A stretch of DNA of 64,000 nucleotides, from NCBI GenBank assembly GCA_019454045.1, contig SKCR01051205.1, positions 434,001-498,000 of the forward strand, in the 5' to 3' direction. The DNA is from Zanthoxylum bungeanum (lineage: Eukaryota > Streptophyta > Magnoliopsida > Sapindales > Rutaceae). The position numbers and the translations under genes were made by a program. The notes beneath the pieces were generated by a model. It was given only the letters and a program-made list of their open reading frames with translations, ran no database searches and had not been told where the DNA came from. Each line of letters starts with the position of its first letter. The first letter of the stretch is position 1. This document shows positions 21,131 to 31,949 of this stretch, one piece after another.

Positions 21131-22720
21131 TCGGTTGGACGCTCATCAAGTCCAGTCGACCGGGGACATCCCCATTGACTCATGTCGAGTCAAGTTGTAG
21201 ACATGAATTACACGTGTCGTATGACTTATATCTTCCTGGGCTCATCAAGTCCAGTCGACCGGGGACATCCCCATTGACTCATGTCGAGTCAAGTTGTAGA
21301 CATGAATTACACGTGTCGTGTGACTTATATCTTCCTGGGCTCATCAAGTCCAGTCGACCGGGGACATCCCCCATGGACTCATCTCGAGTCAAGTTGTAGA
21401 CATGGGTTATACATGTCAAGTGAATTATATCCTGAATCTTCATCTAGATCAATCGACCGGGAACACCCCCCATTGACTCACGTCGAGTCAAGTTGTAGAC
21501 ATGGATTACACATGTCTTATGATTCATAACTTCCTGGTCTCATCAAGTCCAGTCGACCGGGGACATCCCTATAGACTCATGTCGAGTCAAAGTTGTAGAC
21601 ATGGATTACACATGTCGTATGACTTATATCTTCCTGGACTCATCAAGTCCAGTCGACCGGGGACATCCCCCATAACTCATGTCGAGTCAAGTTGTAGACA
21701 TGGTTTACACGTGTCGTATGACTTATATCTTCCTGGACTCATCATCAGTCCAGTCGACTGAGGACACCCCCAGACTCATGTCGAGTCAAAGTTGTAGACA
21801 TGGATTACACATGTCGTATGAATTATATCTTCCTGGACTCATCAAGTCCAGTCGACCGGGGACATCCCCCATGGACTCATCTCGAGTCAAGTTGTAGACA
21901 TGGTTTACACATGTCAGTGAATTATATCCTGAATCTTCATCTAGATCAATCGACCGGGAACACCCCCCTTGACTCACGTCGAGTCAAGTTGTAGACATGG
22001 ATTACACATGTCTTATGATTCATACTTCCTGGTCTCATCAAGTCCAGTCGACCGGGGACATCCCTAAGACTCTGTCGAGTCAAAGTTGTAGACATGGATT
22101 ACACATGTCGTATGACTTATATCTTCCTGGACTCATCAAGTCCAGTCGACCGGGGACATCCCCCATAGACTCATGTCGAGTCAAAGTTGTAGACATGGTT
22201 TACACGTGTCGTATGACTTATATCTTCCTGGACTCATCAAGTCCAGTCGACTGAGGACATCCCCCATAGACTCATGTCGAGTCAAAGTTGTAGACATGGA
22301 TTACACATGTCGTATGAATTATATCTTCCTGGACTCATCAAGTCCAGTCGACCGGGGACATCCCCCATGGACTCATCTCGAGTCAAGTTGTAGACATGGG
22401 TTATACATGTCAAGTGAATTATATCCTGAATCTTCATCTAGATCAATCGACCGGGAACACCCCCCATTGACTCACGTCGAGTCAAGTTGTAGACATGGAT
22501 TACACATGTCTTATGATTCATAACTTCCTGGTCTCATCAAGTCCAGTCGACCGGGGACATCCCTATGGACTCACGTCGTGTCAAGTTGTAGACATGGATT
22601 ACACATGATTCATAACTTCCTGGTCTCATCAAGTCCAGTCGACCGGGGACATCCCCATGGATTCGTGGCGAGTCAAGTTGTAAACGTGGAACACACATGT
22701 CGTGAGACTTATGACCTGAC
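21131..22720 (+). repeat. Tat-B 3' tandem array, about 99 bp units with five-unit higher-order structure
   Basis: About 16 units carry the core AGTCGACCGGGGACATCCCC followed by ACTCATGTCGAGTCAAGTTG. Starts of the core are spaced 97-106 bp (21151, 21250, 21349, about 21447, 21548, 21649, 21749 and so on). A distinctive variant (TAGATCAATCGACCGGGAAC) recurs at about 21447, 21945 and 22442, and a GTCGACTGAGGACA variant at 21749 and 22238, giving a period of about 490-498 bp. Degenerate units continue to about 22880. The long open frames across the array arise from the repeat and are not genes. Confidence 0.92.
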
Positions 22721-22946
22721 CTTTAACTGGTCCAATTGATTGGGTGCTTCCCCAATGGTTCTAAAAGAATCAAGTTCATTATCCCGACCATCATCTGGTT
22801 CGGTCGATTGAGTATTTCCCCATTAACTCCTTTAGAATCAAGTTCATAACTTAAACATTCATTTGGCTCAATCAATAGGCAGCATCAACGCTCGAATACA
22901 CCTACGACACATGCGTCAAGTACTCTCCAAGCCGAGGACTCCTTGA

Positions 22947-22967
22947 CTTAGAGAGTAGGGGACAAAC
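22947..22967 (+). promoter_or_regulatory. Polypurine tract region of Tat-B
   Basis: GACTTAGAGAGTAGGGGACAA lies directly before the 3' LTR and is almost the same as the equivalent Tat-D sequence (GAGAGTATGAGACAAAC). It is the expected start site for plus-strand synthesis. Confidence 0.75.
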
Positions 22968-23585
22968 TGTACGGGCCAAATTTGGTCCAAGGGTAATTTC
23001 GTCATCTCACTTAAGGCCCACTGATAAACACAACCCCTGAAGACCCATAACCAAACTCAAAGGCACTATACAGGCCCAGGCCCAATGAGTTGCAACATTT
23101 ATAACCAATGGACATCCAAAGGCCAACGCACTCAACTTACAGCTTCATAAAATCAATCGTTTCAGTTTACAACGGGCAACTGCACTAAATGCCCCTCACG
23201 AAGTTGCAATCATAACTGACTCCTAACGGACAAGAAATAAAGGAGCAGTAAATGCGCACGTTCCCCTGAGAGCATGTATATAAACGAAGATAGATAAGGG
23301 AAAAGCTCTCTGATTTTCTTAGGCCTAGCTCGATACTACACTTTCTATAAGCTCTCATCCACCGCCCTCACGGCACCCTACGAAGCTCAAGGTAATATCT
23401 TACTTTGACCTTCCTTCTACTACTTCCTTAGTTCCTTCACTGACTTGAGCGTCGGAGTGCCCCCGGCACCCACCACACCGGTGGACAATACTCCCGCTCA
23501 CTCTACATCTTTGTTTTGCAGGATCGCTAGTGCCCCAAACTACAAATTCTCGATTGTGGACCTCGGGCGAAAACCAGCGTCTACA
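22968..23585 (+). repeat. 3' LTR of Tat-B
   Basis: 618 bp, identical to the 5' copy except for one substitution and two inserted bases (ACACAACCCC; TTGACCTTCC). It ends GCGTCTACA before the GCTAT duplication. Confidence 0.95.
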
Positions 23586-23590
23586 GCTAT

Positions 23591-24115
23591 GAGGGAGAAA
23601 CTCTGACCCTATGACAATGAACATAAAAAGGCCTCAGAGGGATTTACCCGACCCCGAGTCATTATTATCACTTGGACACAAGACAATGTTCTCTCCTTGT
23701 GCCATTCATTAACATGAACATGGGGGAGAAATTTTGACATCATGTCAGCGAACATAATAAGGCCTCGGTGGGACATACCCGACCCCGAGTCATTATTATC
23801 ACGTGGCCACAAGGGAATGTTCTCTCTTTGTGCCACTCAATAACATGGCCATGAAGAAGAAATTCTAACCACATGCCAACGATCATAACAAGGCCTCGGT
23901 AAGACATACCAGACCCCGAGCCAATAATGACTTGGCCACAAGAAAATGTTCCCTCATTGTGCCACTCAATAACATGATCATGTGGGAGAAACTCTGACCT
24001 CATGCCAATGTACATACCAAGGTCTTGGTGGGACACATCCGACCCCAAGCCAATAATGAACCCGCCCATAATTGAATGGTCCCTCATTCTGCCATCTAAA
24101 CAACATGGCCTCGTC
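23591..24115 (-). repeat. Tat-A 3' tandem repeats, right block
   Basis: Continuation of the block ending at 16924, with four more units at a spacing of about 128-134 bp (GGGAGAAACTCTGA at about 23592, 23724, 23852 and 23984). Confidence 0.75.
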
Positions 24116-24918
24116 GGAATGAATACAACCCTGAGCTATTATAATCACAACCAAGACTGACCTGCAGGGAAGATTTTCGACCTCTAGCGATCCCCATGAA
24201 CACTGGTAGTGGTGCCTCAACTCGAGTTATGAAAAAAAAAATTAAAAATAACAGATGATAAGTGAGACAGTGTGACGAATCACACACTCGGTACCAACCC
24301 AAAAATATCAAGGTAAGTGAGGCAGCGTCCTACCGTAAGTTACCTAAAATAATAATTTTGAATCTTACTATCCAGACGTCCCGGTGAAACGAACTACGGA
24401 TCATGAGGCGCCCAACGGTATGAGGGAATTTTCCCTATGCTAGACAGACCTTGAGTCTAAAAATGCCATGGAGGCCTTATAGCCTTCCCCGTGCTATGCT
24501 TATACCAATCTGAAATGGGATAGCCAGCACCACAAGGGCATTTCCCTTCCCCGTGTTAGGGGTGTCTTGAAGCTGTAAATTCTACAGAGGTCCATGGGCC
24601 CTCCCCATGCCATACAAATCCAACTCTTACGGGTGGAAAATGCTATGGGGGAATTGTCCATCCCTATGCTATGAAAAACCTGAGGATATTGTAATTCCTC
24701 ACAACTGTCTTCAATCCATGCATGTTATGATTACCTTGTAGTCCCAAATGTCACAGTGACTCTCTCATCGAACGTGCTATGAATACCTGAGACGCAAAAC
24801 GCCACGAATGTCTTGCTTTATTCCATAAAGGTGCAAGTCATTTGGTATTAATGCTCCAACCTGGGGGGTTTGATAATGACATTATGGATTGGCGTTGTAG
24901 GCATTGTATTTTTGCATG
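24116..24918 (-). other. Tat-A 3' noncoding module shared with Tat-E
   Basis: Aligns along its length with Tat-E 60290-61020: ACGGATC near 24397 and 60510, AGACAGACCTTGAGTCT / AGGCAGGCCCTGAGTCT, CTTCCCCGTGCTATG, and GGTTTGATAATGACA near 24867 and 60989. It is cut by the insertion starting at 24919. Confidence 0.7.
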
Positions 24919-25884
24919 TGAAACCCAATGATGAGTCTCATTTGGAGGCACTACCTTTTGAGTCACGGAAGCCGCGGGAAACGGATATCGGAAGGGAAAA
25001 TTCAGAATAAACAAGCTCACTGTCTTCGTTAGTGCTGCGTTCGTGTATGCGTTCGAACGAAAAACAGATTGCGGGCGTTCGTGTCGCGTTCGAGGAAGCG
25101 TTCGAACGGTGTCGGTAATTCTGGTTTTGCTGCTAGCCTCACACCCCAGCCCATTTAGCTCCCCAAAGCCCATAAAACACATCCCAAATTAAATAAATAA
25201 ATATTAATTTAAACATTAAACATTAAATAAAATATTTAAACCATTTACCTAATCTAAACCAATCAAATATAATCATACCAAGTTAAAATCAATCAACCAA
25301 TATATTATTCCCAAACTTAAAATATGTATGCCTAATCAACATAAACTAAATATTCAACCTTCCCTATCTAGCCAAGATTTGTCCCCCCTCAATCTAATCA
25401 TTCCCTTATCCAACACCAAATCAAATCCCTCTTTAATTAGCCAAATCCATTTCCTTGTCAAGCCTAACCATTTGCCTATAAAAAGAACCCTTCACCAACC
25501 TTCTCAACCCTAGCTAGCTAGCTCATACACAACACACATGAAAATTACAAGAAGAACACACCCAAAAACAGTAAGCAAAAGAATACAGAGGAAACGGCAG
25601 CGAAACCACAAGGAAACAGCAGCAAAACGGACTCGAAACAGTAGCTCGAGTGGCAAAACAGCGAAGGAAAAGGCAAACCAGTGAACCAGAAAAGTTGCGG
25701 AGCTTTACCCCTTCCGATCTTCGTGAAACGCGAGTCCGAGAGACGGCTTAAAAGGTTAGACCTGATGGTACTTTTCACACTCATCTTTATTTGATTTTTG
25801 TTATTTATTTTGATTGTATTTTACTTGTTTGTTAAATCTTGTTTGTGTATGATGTGTGTTGTGGGTATTGGATGAATGGAAGAG

Positions 25885-26005
25885 TGTCGTCTCTTGTGGT
25901 ATATAGGATGGAAACCCAGACGTAAATTCCGTAGCCGAATCCGAATGGACGGTAGTGCGGTCTGTACTTGGGACACAACTCCACGTACCGCTTGAGTAAA
26001 CGGCA
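25885..26005 (+). repeat. About 105 bp segment duplicated inside the solo LTR (second copy about 27030-27145)
   Basis: Both copies share CGGATGGAAACCCAGAC-like, AAATTCCGTAGCCGA and GGTCTGTACTTGGGA words in the same order, 1.15 kb apart. Confidence 0.8.
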
Positions 26006-26039
26006 CCCTCTTTTGTTTATTTTTCGTCACTTGAATTCT

Positions 26040-26510
26040 GTATGTTGTTTATTTATGCATGATTCAATCGAGCGCATTGGCTTAGTAAGTGGAATGAAAG
26101 ATCCCCTATGGGGAGGGGTTAAAGCCCTTTACCATGATGCTTTGCCGCGCCGGTTGATGTGTGTTCGGTTGGATGCAAGATACGTTCAATGGGGCATACT
26201 TAGTTTGATATTATTGTCTTTATCTTTTTATGCATGGTTCAATCAAGCGCATGGGCTTAGTAAGTGGAATGAAAGATCCCTTATGGGGAGGGGTTAAAAC
26301 CCTTTACCACGACGCTTTGCCACGCCGTTTGATGTGTGTTCGGATTGGATGTAAGATGTGTTCAATCGGGCATACTTAGTTTTGATATGATTGTCTTTAT
26401 GTTTGTATGCACGATGCGATCGAGCGCATGGGCTTAGTAAGTGGAATGAAAGATCCCCTATGGGGAAGGGTTAAAGCCCTTTACCATGATGCTTTGCCGC
26501 GCCTCGCATT
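26040..26510 (+). repeat. Three tandem units of about 180 bp in the solo LTR
   Basis: Each begins near TGCATGATTCAATCGAGCGC and contains GTAAGTGGAATGAAAGATCC, GGGGTTAAAGCCCTTTACC and GATGCTTTGCCGCGCC (unit starts about 26056, 26228 and 26408). The third is shorter. Confidence 0.85.
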
Positions 26511-26559
26511 GTACTATTCGCCATTTATTTATTGCGTCCCATTTCATGCATCAGGTATG

Positions 26560-26830
26560 TCCCCGTTCGAACGCGTCTACGAACATAACTCGAACGCGTA
26601 TGCATTTTGCCTTATCATGCATCAGGTCTCATTTCCGTTCGAACGCGTTCATGAACGCCATACGAACGTGAGCATTCTGTTTCATTTACGTTCGAACGCG
26701 TTAACAAACGCCATACGAACGTGAGCATTTTGTTTCATTTCCGTTCGAACGCGTTAACAAACGCCACACGAACGCGAGCATTCTGTTTCATTTCCGTTCG
26801 AACGCGTTTACGAACGCTACACGAACGCGA
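26560..26830. repeat. GTTCGAACGCGTT / ACGAACG inverted-motif repeats
   Basis: About five units of roughly 55-60 bp, each with a CGTTCGAACG palindrome and a downstream ACGCCATACGAACG word. Isolated copies of the same words occur at 25030-25110 in the same LTR. Confidence 0.75.
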
Positions 26831-27565
26831 ACACACTGAACTGAGACATATTCATCACATGCCATGTATAATTGTTTCTTAGGTGATTTCTTATGGAACC
26901 ACACATAGTCATTCTTATCTTTGTGCACATAATAATGAAAAGCATGTTTATTCCATTAGTTGCGTCATTGCCTTAGTCTTGATTTAACGCATTACGATTC
27001 ATATACCTATGCCATGATGACTTTGGAGTATTATTTCTTGTGATATATCGGATGGAAACCCAGACATAAATTCCGTAGCCGATTCTGAATGGACGGTAAT
27101 GCGGTCTGTACTTGGGATACAATTCCACGTATCACTTGGAAAAGTGCTCACATGTATGCTTGCACGATTATTATGTATGCTTGTGTTTTTCATGAATATG
27201 ATATGCTGAATGAAGTTGTATGTTCATTGTTACTTTGAGGTATTTTCAGGCATGTGTTCTTAGATATGAGATATATGCGAAATGTATTTATAAGTGTTAT
27301 TTTATACCCGTGAATATAGAAGCATGATATTTTTAGGAATAAGTGTTACTTAAGCCTGATTAAATTATTATGTAAATCCTGTCATTACAAGTGGCATAAG
27401 TAAGGGACCATTCTGAACCCAATGGTTTGAGGTATTCCCTTGCGAGGGGTGAGTGCGACCTTAAATCTCATTTTCCCGGTTCACACCGGGTGGCGACTCC
27501 ATTATTCTCCTGTTTAGTCTCCTGTGGCTACTCCGTACTCCCGACCGGGCCGCGAGCCCGGGACA

Positions 27566-27839
27566 GCATGCGTCGCCCAGATTCCTGTGTTCCCACAGGC
27601 GTGTCACAGCGCCTTTCCCACCTATCCTACACCCCTTGATGTATTCCAATCACGAGTATCTCACAAGAATATTAAACAAGTCTTTCTCATTCAAATAACA
27701 AACAAGCGTATATGAATAAGTTTTTATTTATAAAGGGAAAGCCCTATTCATATTCTTGGGATCTACTGCCATTTTTATAACTTTTTGATGGTCATTTTAA
27801 GAGATGTTCTATTGAAAAAACCTTATCAATATTTCTGAA
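27566..27839 (-). other. Tat-A 3' noncoding sequence next to integrase
   Basis: From about 27640 (GTATTCCAATCACGAGTA) it aligns with Tat-E from about 61055 (GCATTCTAATCACGAGTA), confirming that the intervening solo LTR is an insertion. Confidence 0.65.
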
Positions 27840-28140
27840 TTTCAAGACTTCTTAAGTCAGGTGTCGTCCAGTTGTTCCAAGTGATAGACACCCGACCTGA
27901 TGGCCTCGGGACCCTGTAAGGTCCTTCTCACTTGGCTCTTAAGGAGCCTTCTTCAGGCTTCTTGTATTTAGATTGACCCGCCTTAGGATCAAGTCTCTAA
28001 AATGAAAGGTTCGTACTCATACCCTCTTGTTGTAGAAACGAACCATCCTTTACTGATATGTCGCCACCTTGAGTGCCGACCTCTTTCTTCTTCTACAGGG
28101 AACTCTTATGAGTTGCAGTTAAGCATGGGGGACTGGACAA
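27840..28140 (-). pseudogene. pol: Tat-A integrase C-terminal fragment
   Basis: Integrase inserts the element's cDNA. On the minus strand, spread over frames, one can read RFYNKRV, the WEGPYRV motif with its Trp codon mutated to a stop, and YHLEQLD, in the order typical for the C-terminus of Tat-lineage integrases. No catalytic core is present: sequence right of 28140 is unrelated AT-rich DNA, so the 5' part of the element is lost. It lies directly upstream, on the minus strand, of the 3' noncoding module. Confidence 0.6.
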
Positions 28141-29153
28141 TTTTGGTATAAAATAATCATAATATAATGTTCCATGTCACGAAGTACATTTGGGATAAAA
28201 TTATTTTGGGCCCACTATTATGTCCAGAACAGTTAAAAATATTTATAGAAAAATATTTTTTTTAAAATCATTTCCACCATTGACGTATTTTAATTTAAGA
28301 CAAGCATTAAATTAATTTTTTAATTAGTCTTAATATTTTTATTTTTTTATTAGTTCAAACATTAATTCTAAGTTTACCTTAAACATATTTATATCTCTAT
28401 TATACCTATCTCTTATTATAATATTATTTTTTTAAAAAAATACTATTCATATGTGAACAGTGAAAATTCACTGAGTGAACAATGAAAAATTAACCATTCC
28501 ATTTTTTTTCAATGGTTTGATATTTTTATAAAGAAATTCATTTTTTTTATAAGGATGGTCACAATTTTTTATAAAGACAAACATATTTTTTGTAAGGAAT
28601 TCATATTTTTACAAGGACATACATTTTTTATAAAAGCAAACACATTTTTATAAGAAAAGTCATATTTTTATAAGGACATATTTTTTGTGACTATTTTCAT
28701 ATTTTTCAGGTTTGTATTATTTACGACACAACAACTTTTAGGCTATTTTCGACCTTGTGGAATTTCTAATTTGAGAGAGGTTCCTTAACGAAAGTTATAG
28801 TTATGAATATTAACTGTATGTACCATTTAAATATTGTGACTTGGAATTTATGATGAACACTCTTTTATTAAAAGGAAAATTAATCATTTTACACTTGTAG
28901 TTTCATTAATTCCTTAATTTAGCATATTTGTGAAATAATAATTAAATTTATGTTTTATATATTTTTATTGTGATTTTTATTTCTTATGTAGGTGAAATAA
29001 TACTTTGGATGCATAACAAGAAAAATAAACTTGACATTTGGATTTTTGGAGGCCATAAACTTAAAAGGGCGTTGTAACATTGTACAATTTTGAAAATTAT
29101 AACTTTGCGTAATTTTCTTATTTTGATTATAACGTTTTACTCTGATACCAAAT
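28141..29153. other. AT-rich spacer
   Basis: Very AT-rich. ACATATTTTTTATAAGG-like words recur irregularly at 28540-28690. No gene recognised. Near 29140-29152 the minus strand reads TTGGTATCAGAGT, resembling a copia PBS. Confidence 0.5.
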
Positions 29154-30300
29154 TGAGGCGATTCTAGTTCCAGATGAAAGAATACTCAAATATCTACAAC
29201 ACTATTATTGACAAGATTTTCTAGTTGTGAGGTTTTTAAGATCGAGATTAGTGAAGAAGCCAATGTGTGTTGCATGTAATTTTAATTATTAGAAAATAGA
29301 ATAATAAATAATAAATAAAAATAAGTGTTGAAATGTCACAATCCACTTTAGTAGATTGTGAAAATATTTACAAAATGATCAACAAAAATAAAAAAAATTA
29401 GTAAAAGTTTATTGTTTGTATTTGATTTGAAAAGTTGTAATTAATAATTGAGGGATGAACACTTCTACTATAAATAGATGTGTTCACCTCTCATTTTTTT
29501 TCATGCTTCTTTTGTTTTCTCTCTTGAAGAATTCGGAAGAAGTGTCTTGTATGTTTTATTTTTCAAGCTTTGTTGTAATTCCTTTTTCTTTTAGTAATAA
29601 AATTATGTGTGTTTTTGTTCAAAACATGAGTAGCTAATTTCATTATGTTGGGGTAAAATTTGAAACTTTAATATGAGAATATAAATTAATCTTACTTATA
29701 TTATAATATTTGAATTGTAATATGAAGACTATTAATTAATCTTCTCTTATATTTAAGGGTGTTTTGATTCGCTGTTGACCATAAAATCTTGGTTGTCACA
29801 GTTATTACTTTACCCCTTATTATATGAGAGAGTAATTTAAATCTGGATTAATTATTGACAAATTGTGTTATCGCCTTTATGGCTGGTTTTGTATATTTGG
29901 CATAATTGGAACCTAACTGGAATTTTTATAGACAAATATTATCACCGTCTTTATGGATGATTTTATATGTTTTAGCATAATTAATTTCTGAAATTAATTA
30001 AATGTGTAATAATGATAATTTATATTTTATAAAAAGTAAGATTTCTTTATATTTGAAATATTAAGAGTGGATCTCCTAAACCCAGCATTTTAATTTATTG
30101 TTGCATTCCAATTTAAGAATTTACCATCACTTCAAACAATTTACCATTTTATGTTTACTCAAATTGTTATTTTATTTACTAAATATATTCCCTATGGATC
30201 GACCTCGGACTTACCGGGTTATTTTATTACTTCGACACTTTTATACTTGGGAGTAAAGAACCACTTTGTGAGTGTGCCAATTTAGACAAAGAGATATAAA
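29154..30300. other. Possible LTR remnant
   Basis: CTATAAATAG at 29469-29478 resembles a promoter. The stretch CCTATGGATCGACCTCGGAC near 30190, followed by TTATACTTGGGAG, resembles U5 sequence of plant gypsy LTRs in plus orientation. The PBS-like site at 29140 would imply the opposite orientation. No paired ends or target duplication were found. Confidence 0.3.
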
Positions 30301-30439
30301 TGTTTGAAATCGGCTGATGGTAACCTATAAATATAATGGACATTTTTGACCCACTTTTTCTTTCATCGAAACATATTAATCATGACACTTATTTTAAAGT
30401 TTATGATTTGTAGATCAATAATTTAAAATTTTTTCCTTG

Positions 30440-30666
30440 AAACAATTTTTATTTTTGGAGATATTATTATTATAGTATTCTGAATATTATTATTTATATT
30501 TAATAAATTATTAATAAGTTATTATTATTATAGTATTCTGAATATTATTATTATATTATTATTATTATTATTATTATAGTATTCTGAATATTATTATTAT
30601 AATACTCCAAATATTATTATTTATAATTAATATATTAGTAATAAGTTGTTATTATTATTATTGTTG

Positions 30667-30704
<38 letters not shown>

Positions 30705-30755
30705 GTTATTATTGTTATTATTGTTATTGTTATTATTATTATTATTATTATTCAA
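30440..30755. repeat. TTA/TAT microsatellite region
   Basis: Imperfect (TTA)n with TTG interruptions, longest at 30645-30750. A short unit ATAGTATTCTGAATATTATT is repeated three times at 30470-30600. Confidence 0.9.
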
Positions 30756-30824
30756 AATATTTGTAATATATTTAGCTTTGCCAATTCAATGAGTAACACT
30801 AAAATATGAACATACAACATCTTT

Positions 30825-31010
30825 AACTAAGTTTGACGCTAATTTTTGACGACTCTTCATATTTAGCGTCGATATTTAGTAATAAACACTAAAAACCTTA
30901 GTTTTTTTATGTTGAAAGTACGTTGGCGACGCTAAATATTGTAATTTTAGCGTCTCATTTCCTGTCGACACTAAACTATATATTTAGCGACGATTTACTT
31001 GAGGACATTG
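30825..31010. repeat. CACTA-like subterminal repeats
   Basis: TTTAGCGTCG, GCGACGCTAAA, TTTAGCGTCTC and TTTAGCGACGA occur in both orientations over 180 bp. Such TAGCGACG words mark the subterminal regions of many plant CACTA elements. No CACTA terminus was identified. Confidence 0.5.
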
Positions 31011-31233
31011 AAGATTATTTTTCTTGTATTGTATTTTTGTACCAATTTATGAAATTTTATCATTTTTGTTTAAATTTTATTTTCTTAAGATAAATTTTTA
31101 TCTTGAGTGTCTTTAAGTGTATGCCTATCATTATTCAAATTATAATCATCAACTATTCACGGGACAAGAGATGTAAGAATCCCTAATTTCTTTACTGCCA
31201 AAACTATTCTAAAACAATTTTTATCCCTTACTG

Positions 31234-31665
31234 CAGTGGCGGTGCCATTTGGGGCCAGGAGGGGCTTCAGCCCCTGCTGGTCCAAGAAAAATAGCAGGGG
31301 CCAAGAAAAATATATATTTATTTCTTTATAAATAAATTATTATTATTTGATTTAAAATAAAATATCAATTTTAAGATAAAATATCAAATTTTAAGGTAAA
31401 ATATTTTTGTTTTCTAATTTTTATTTCTGTTAATTTTTTGGCCATCACTTTAAATCATCAACCCACTATTCGGTCGGAGGGGTCCCAAAATTTTATCTAA
31501 AATTTAAACAAAATATTAAATTTTGTGTAATAATTTTATACATTTTATTGTTTATGAATAGGGGCCTAGTTCAAAGAACTTACCTTTGTCCTCTCACAAT
31601 TTAGGACAACTTAGGACTCCCCTTAATTTAGCCCCTTCTGAATCAAATTTCTGGCTCCGCCACTG
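31234..31665. mobile_element. hAT-like MITE with CAGTGGCGG ends
   Basis: The left end CAGTGGCGGTGCCAT pairs with the right end ...CTGGCTCCGCCACTG (complement CAGTGGCGGAGCCAG). The left flank CCTTACTG (31226-31233) reappears at 31671-31678 after an extra CCTTA, consistent with an 8 bp duplication that was then partly repeated. The inside is AT-rich with no ORF. Confidence 0.75.
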
Positions 31666-31949
31666 CCTTACCTTACTGAGTACTCTAATTGATAGGGCTG
31701 TTTGCATTATGATATATTTTATATTTTATATTTTAATTTAATATTTATGACTATGGAAAAATAAGTCTAATTTGATAGGAAGTGAGACAATATAATAGAT
31801 TAGATCAAATAATACAATCAACTCAAAGACTTTATAGACCAAATGAAAAGATTCACTTTCACATGAAAAACGTTTTGAAGCCTCAACAAACAGAGATTCC
31901 ATATCTTATTTTCTTTCAATGTTAGTTAAGAATTATTAAGGATGGGGTT
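31666..31949. other. AT-rich flank of Copia-1
   Basis: No recognised feature. It ends with the GGGTT target site. Confidence 0.5.

Larger units (their letters stand above)
16930..23585 (+). mobile_element. Tat-B: complete, very young non-autonomous LTR retrotransposon with captured gene fragments
   Basis: A 6,656 bp element flanked by GCTAT at 16925-16929 and 23586-23590. It has LTRs of 616 and 618 bp, a PBS, a polypurine tract, no gag or pol, antisense fragments of two host genes, and a 3' tandem array. The LTRs differ by one substitution (GGTGGG/GGTGGA) and two single-base insertions, so insertion was recent. LTR ends (TGTACGGGCCAAATTTGG...), the PPT region and repeat core match Tat-D, which encodes a Tat-lineage pol. 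Mobilisation by a Tat-D relative is inferred. Confidence 0.93.
24919..27565 (+). repeat. 2.65 kb solo LTR, candidate GCATG duplication
   Basis: Tat-E is continuous where Tat-A is interrupted here, so this block is an insertion. The best ends are TGAAACCC...GGGACA with GCATG at 24914-24918 and 27566-27570. A TATA-like CTATAAAAAG at 25477-25486 followed by sequence typical of a transcript start supports an LTR reading on the plus strand. It has no coding motif. The inner repeats are described separately. The family is not identified. The boundaries rest on one 5 bp match. Confidence 0.6.
11650..28140 (-). mobile_element. Tat-A: Tat-lineage Ty3/gypsy relic, interrupted four times
   Basis: The pieces that belong together are an integrase C-terminus on the minus strand (28140-27840), a 3' noncoding region with about 130 bp tandem repeats (24115-23591 and 16924-16440), and a plus-strand, antisense Transposase_28-like ORF (11687-15966). 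Continuity of the repeat region is shown by the GCTAT duplication around Tat-B. Tat-E repeats the same 3' module. Antisense extra ORFs downstream of pol are known in Tat-lineage elements. The 5' part is gone beyond 28140 and no 3' LTR was recognised. That the ORF and the integrase belong to one element is inferred from context. Confidence 0.6.

Noticed and set aside
21175..22523. Overlapping open frames with repeated SSCRHELHVS-type peptides
   Set aside because: They arise from the 99 bp tandem array, occur in several frames and on both strands, and have no initiation context or family similarity.
21131..22720. Possible CRISPR array (regular repeats)
   Set aside because: There are no unique spacers, units of about 99 bp are contiguous and similar throughout, no cas genes are present, and the setting is a plant retrotransposon.
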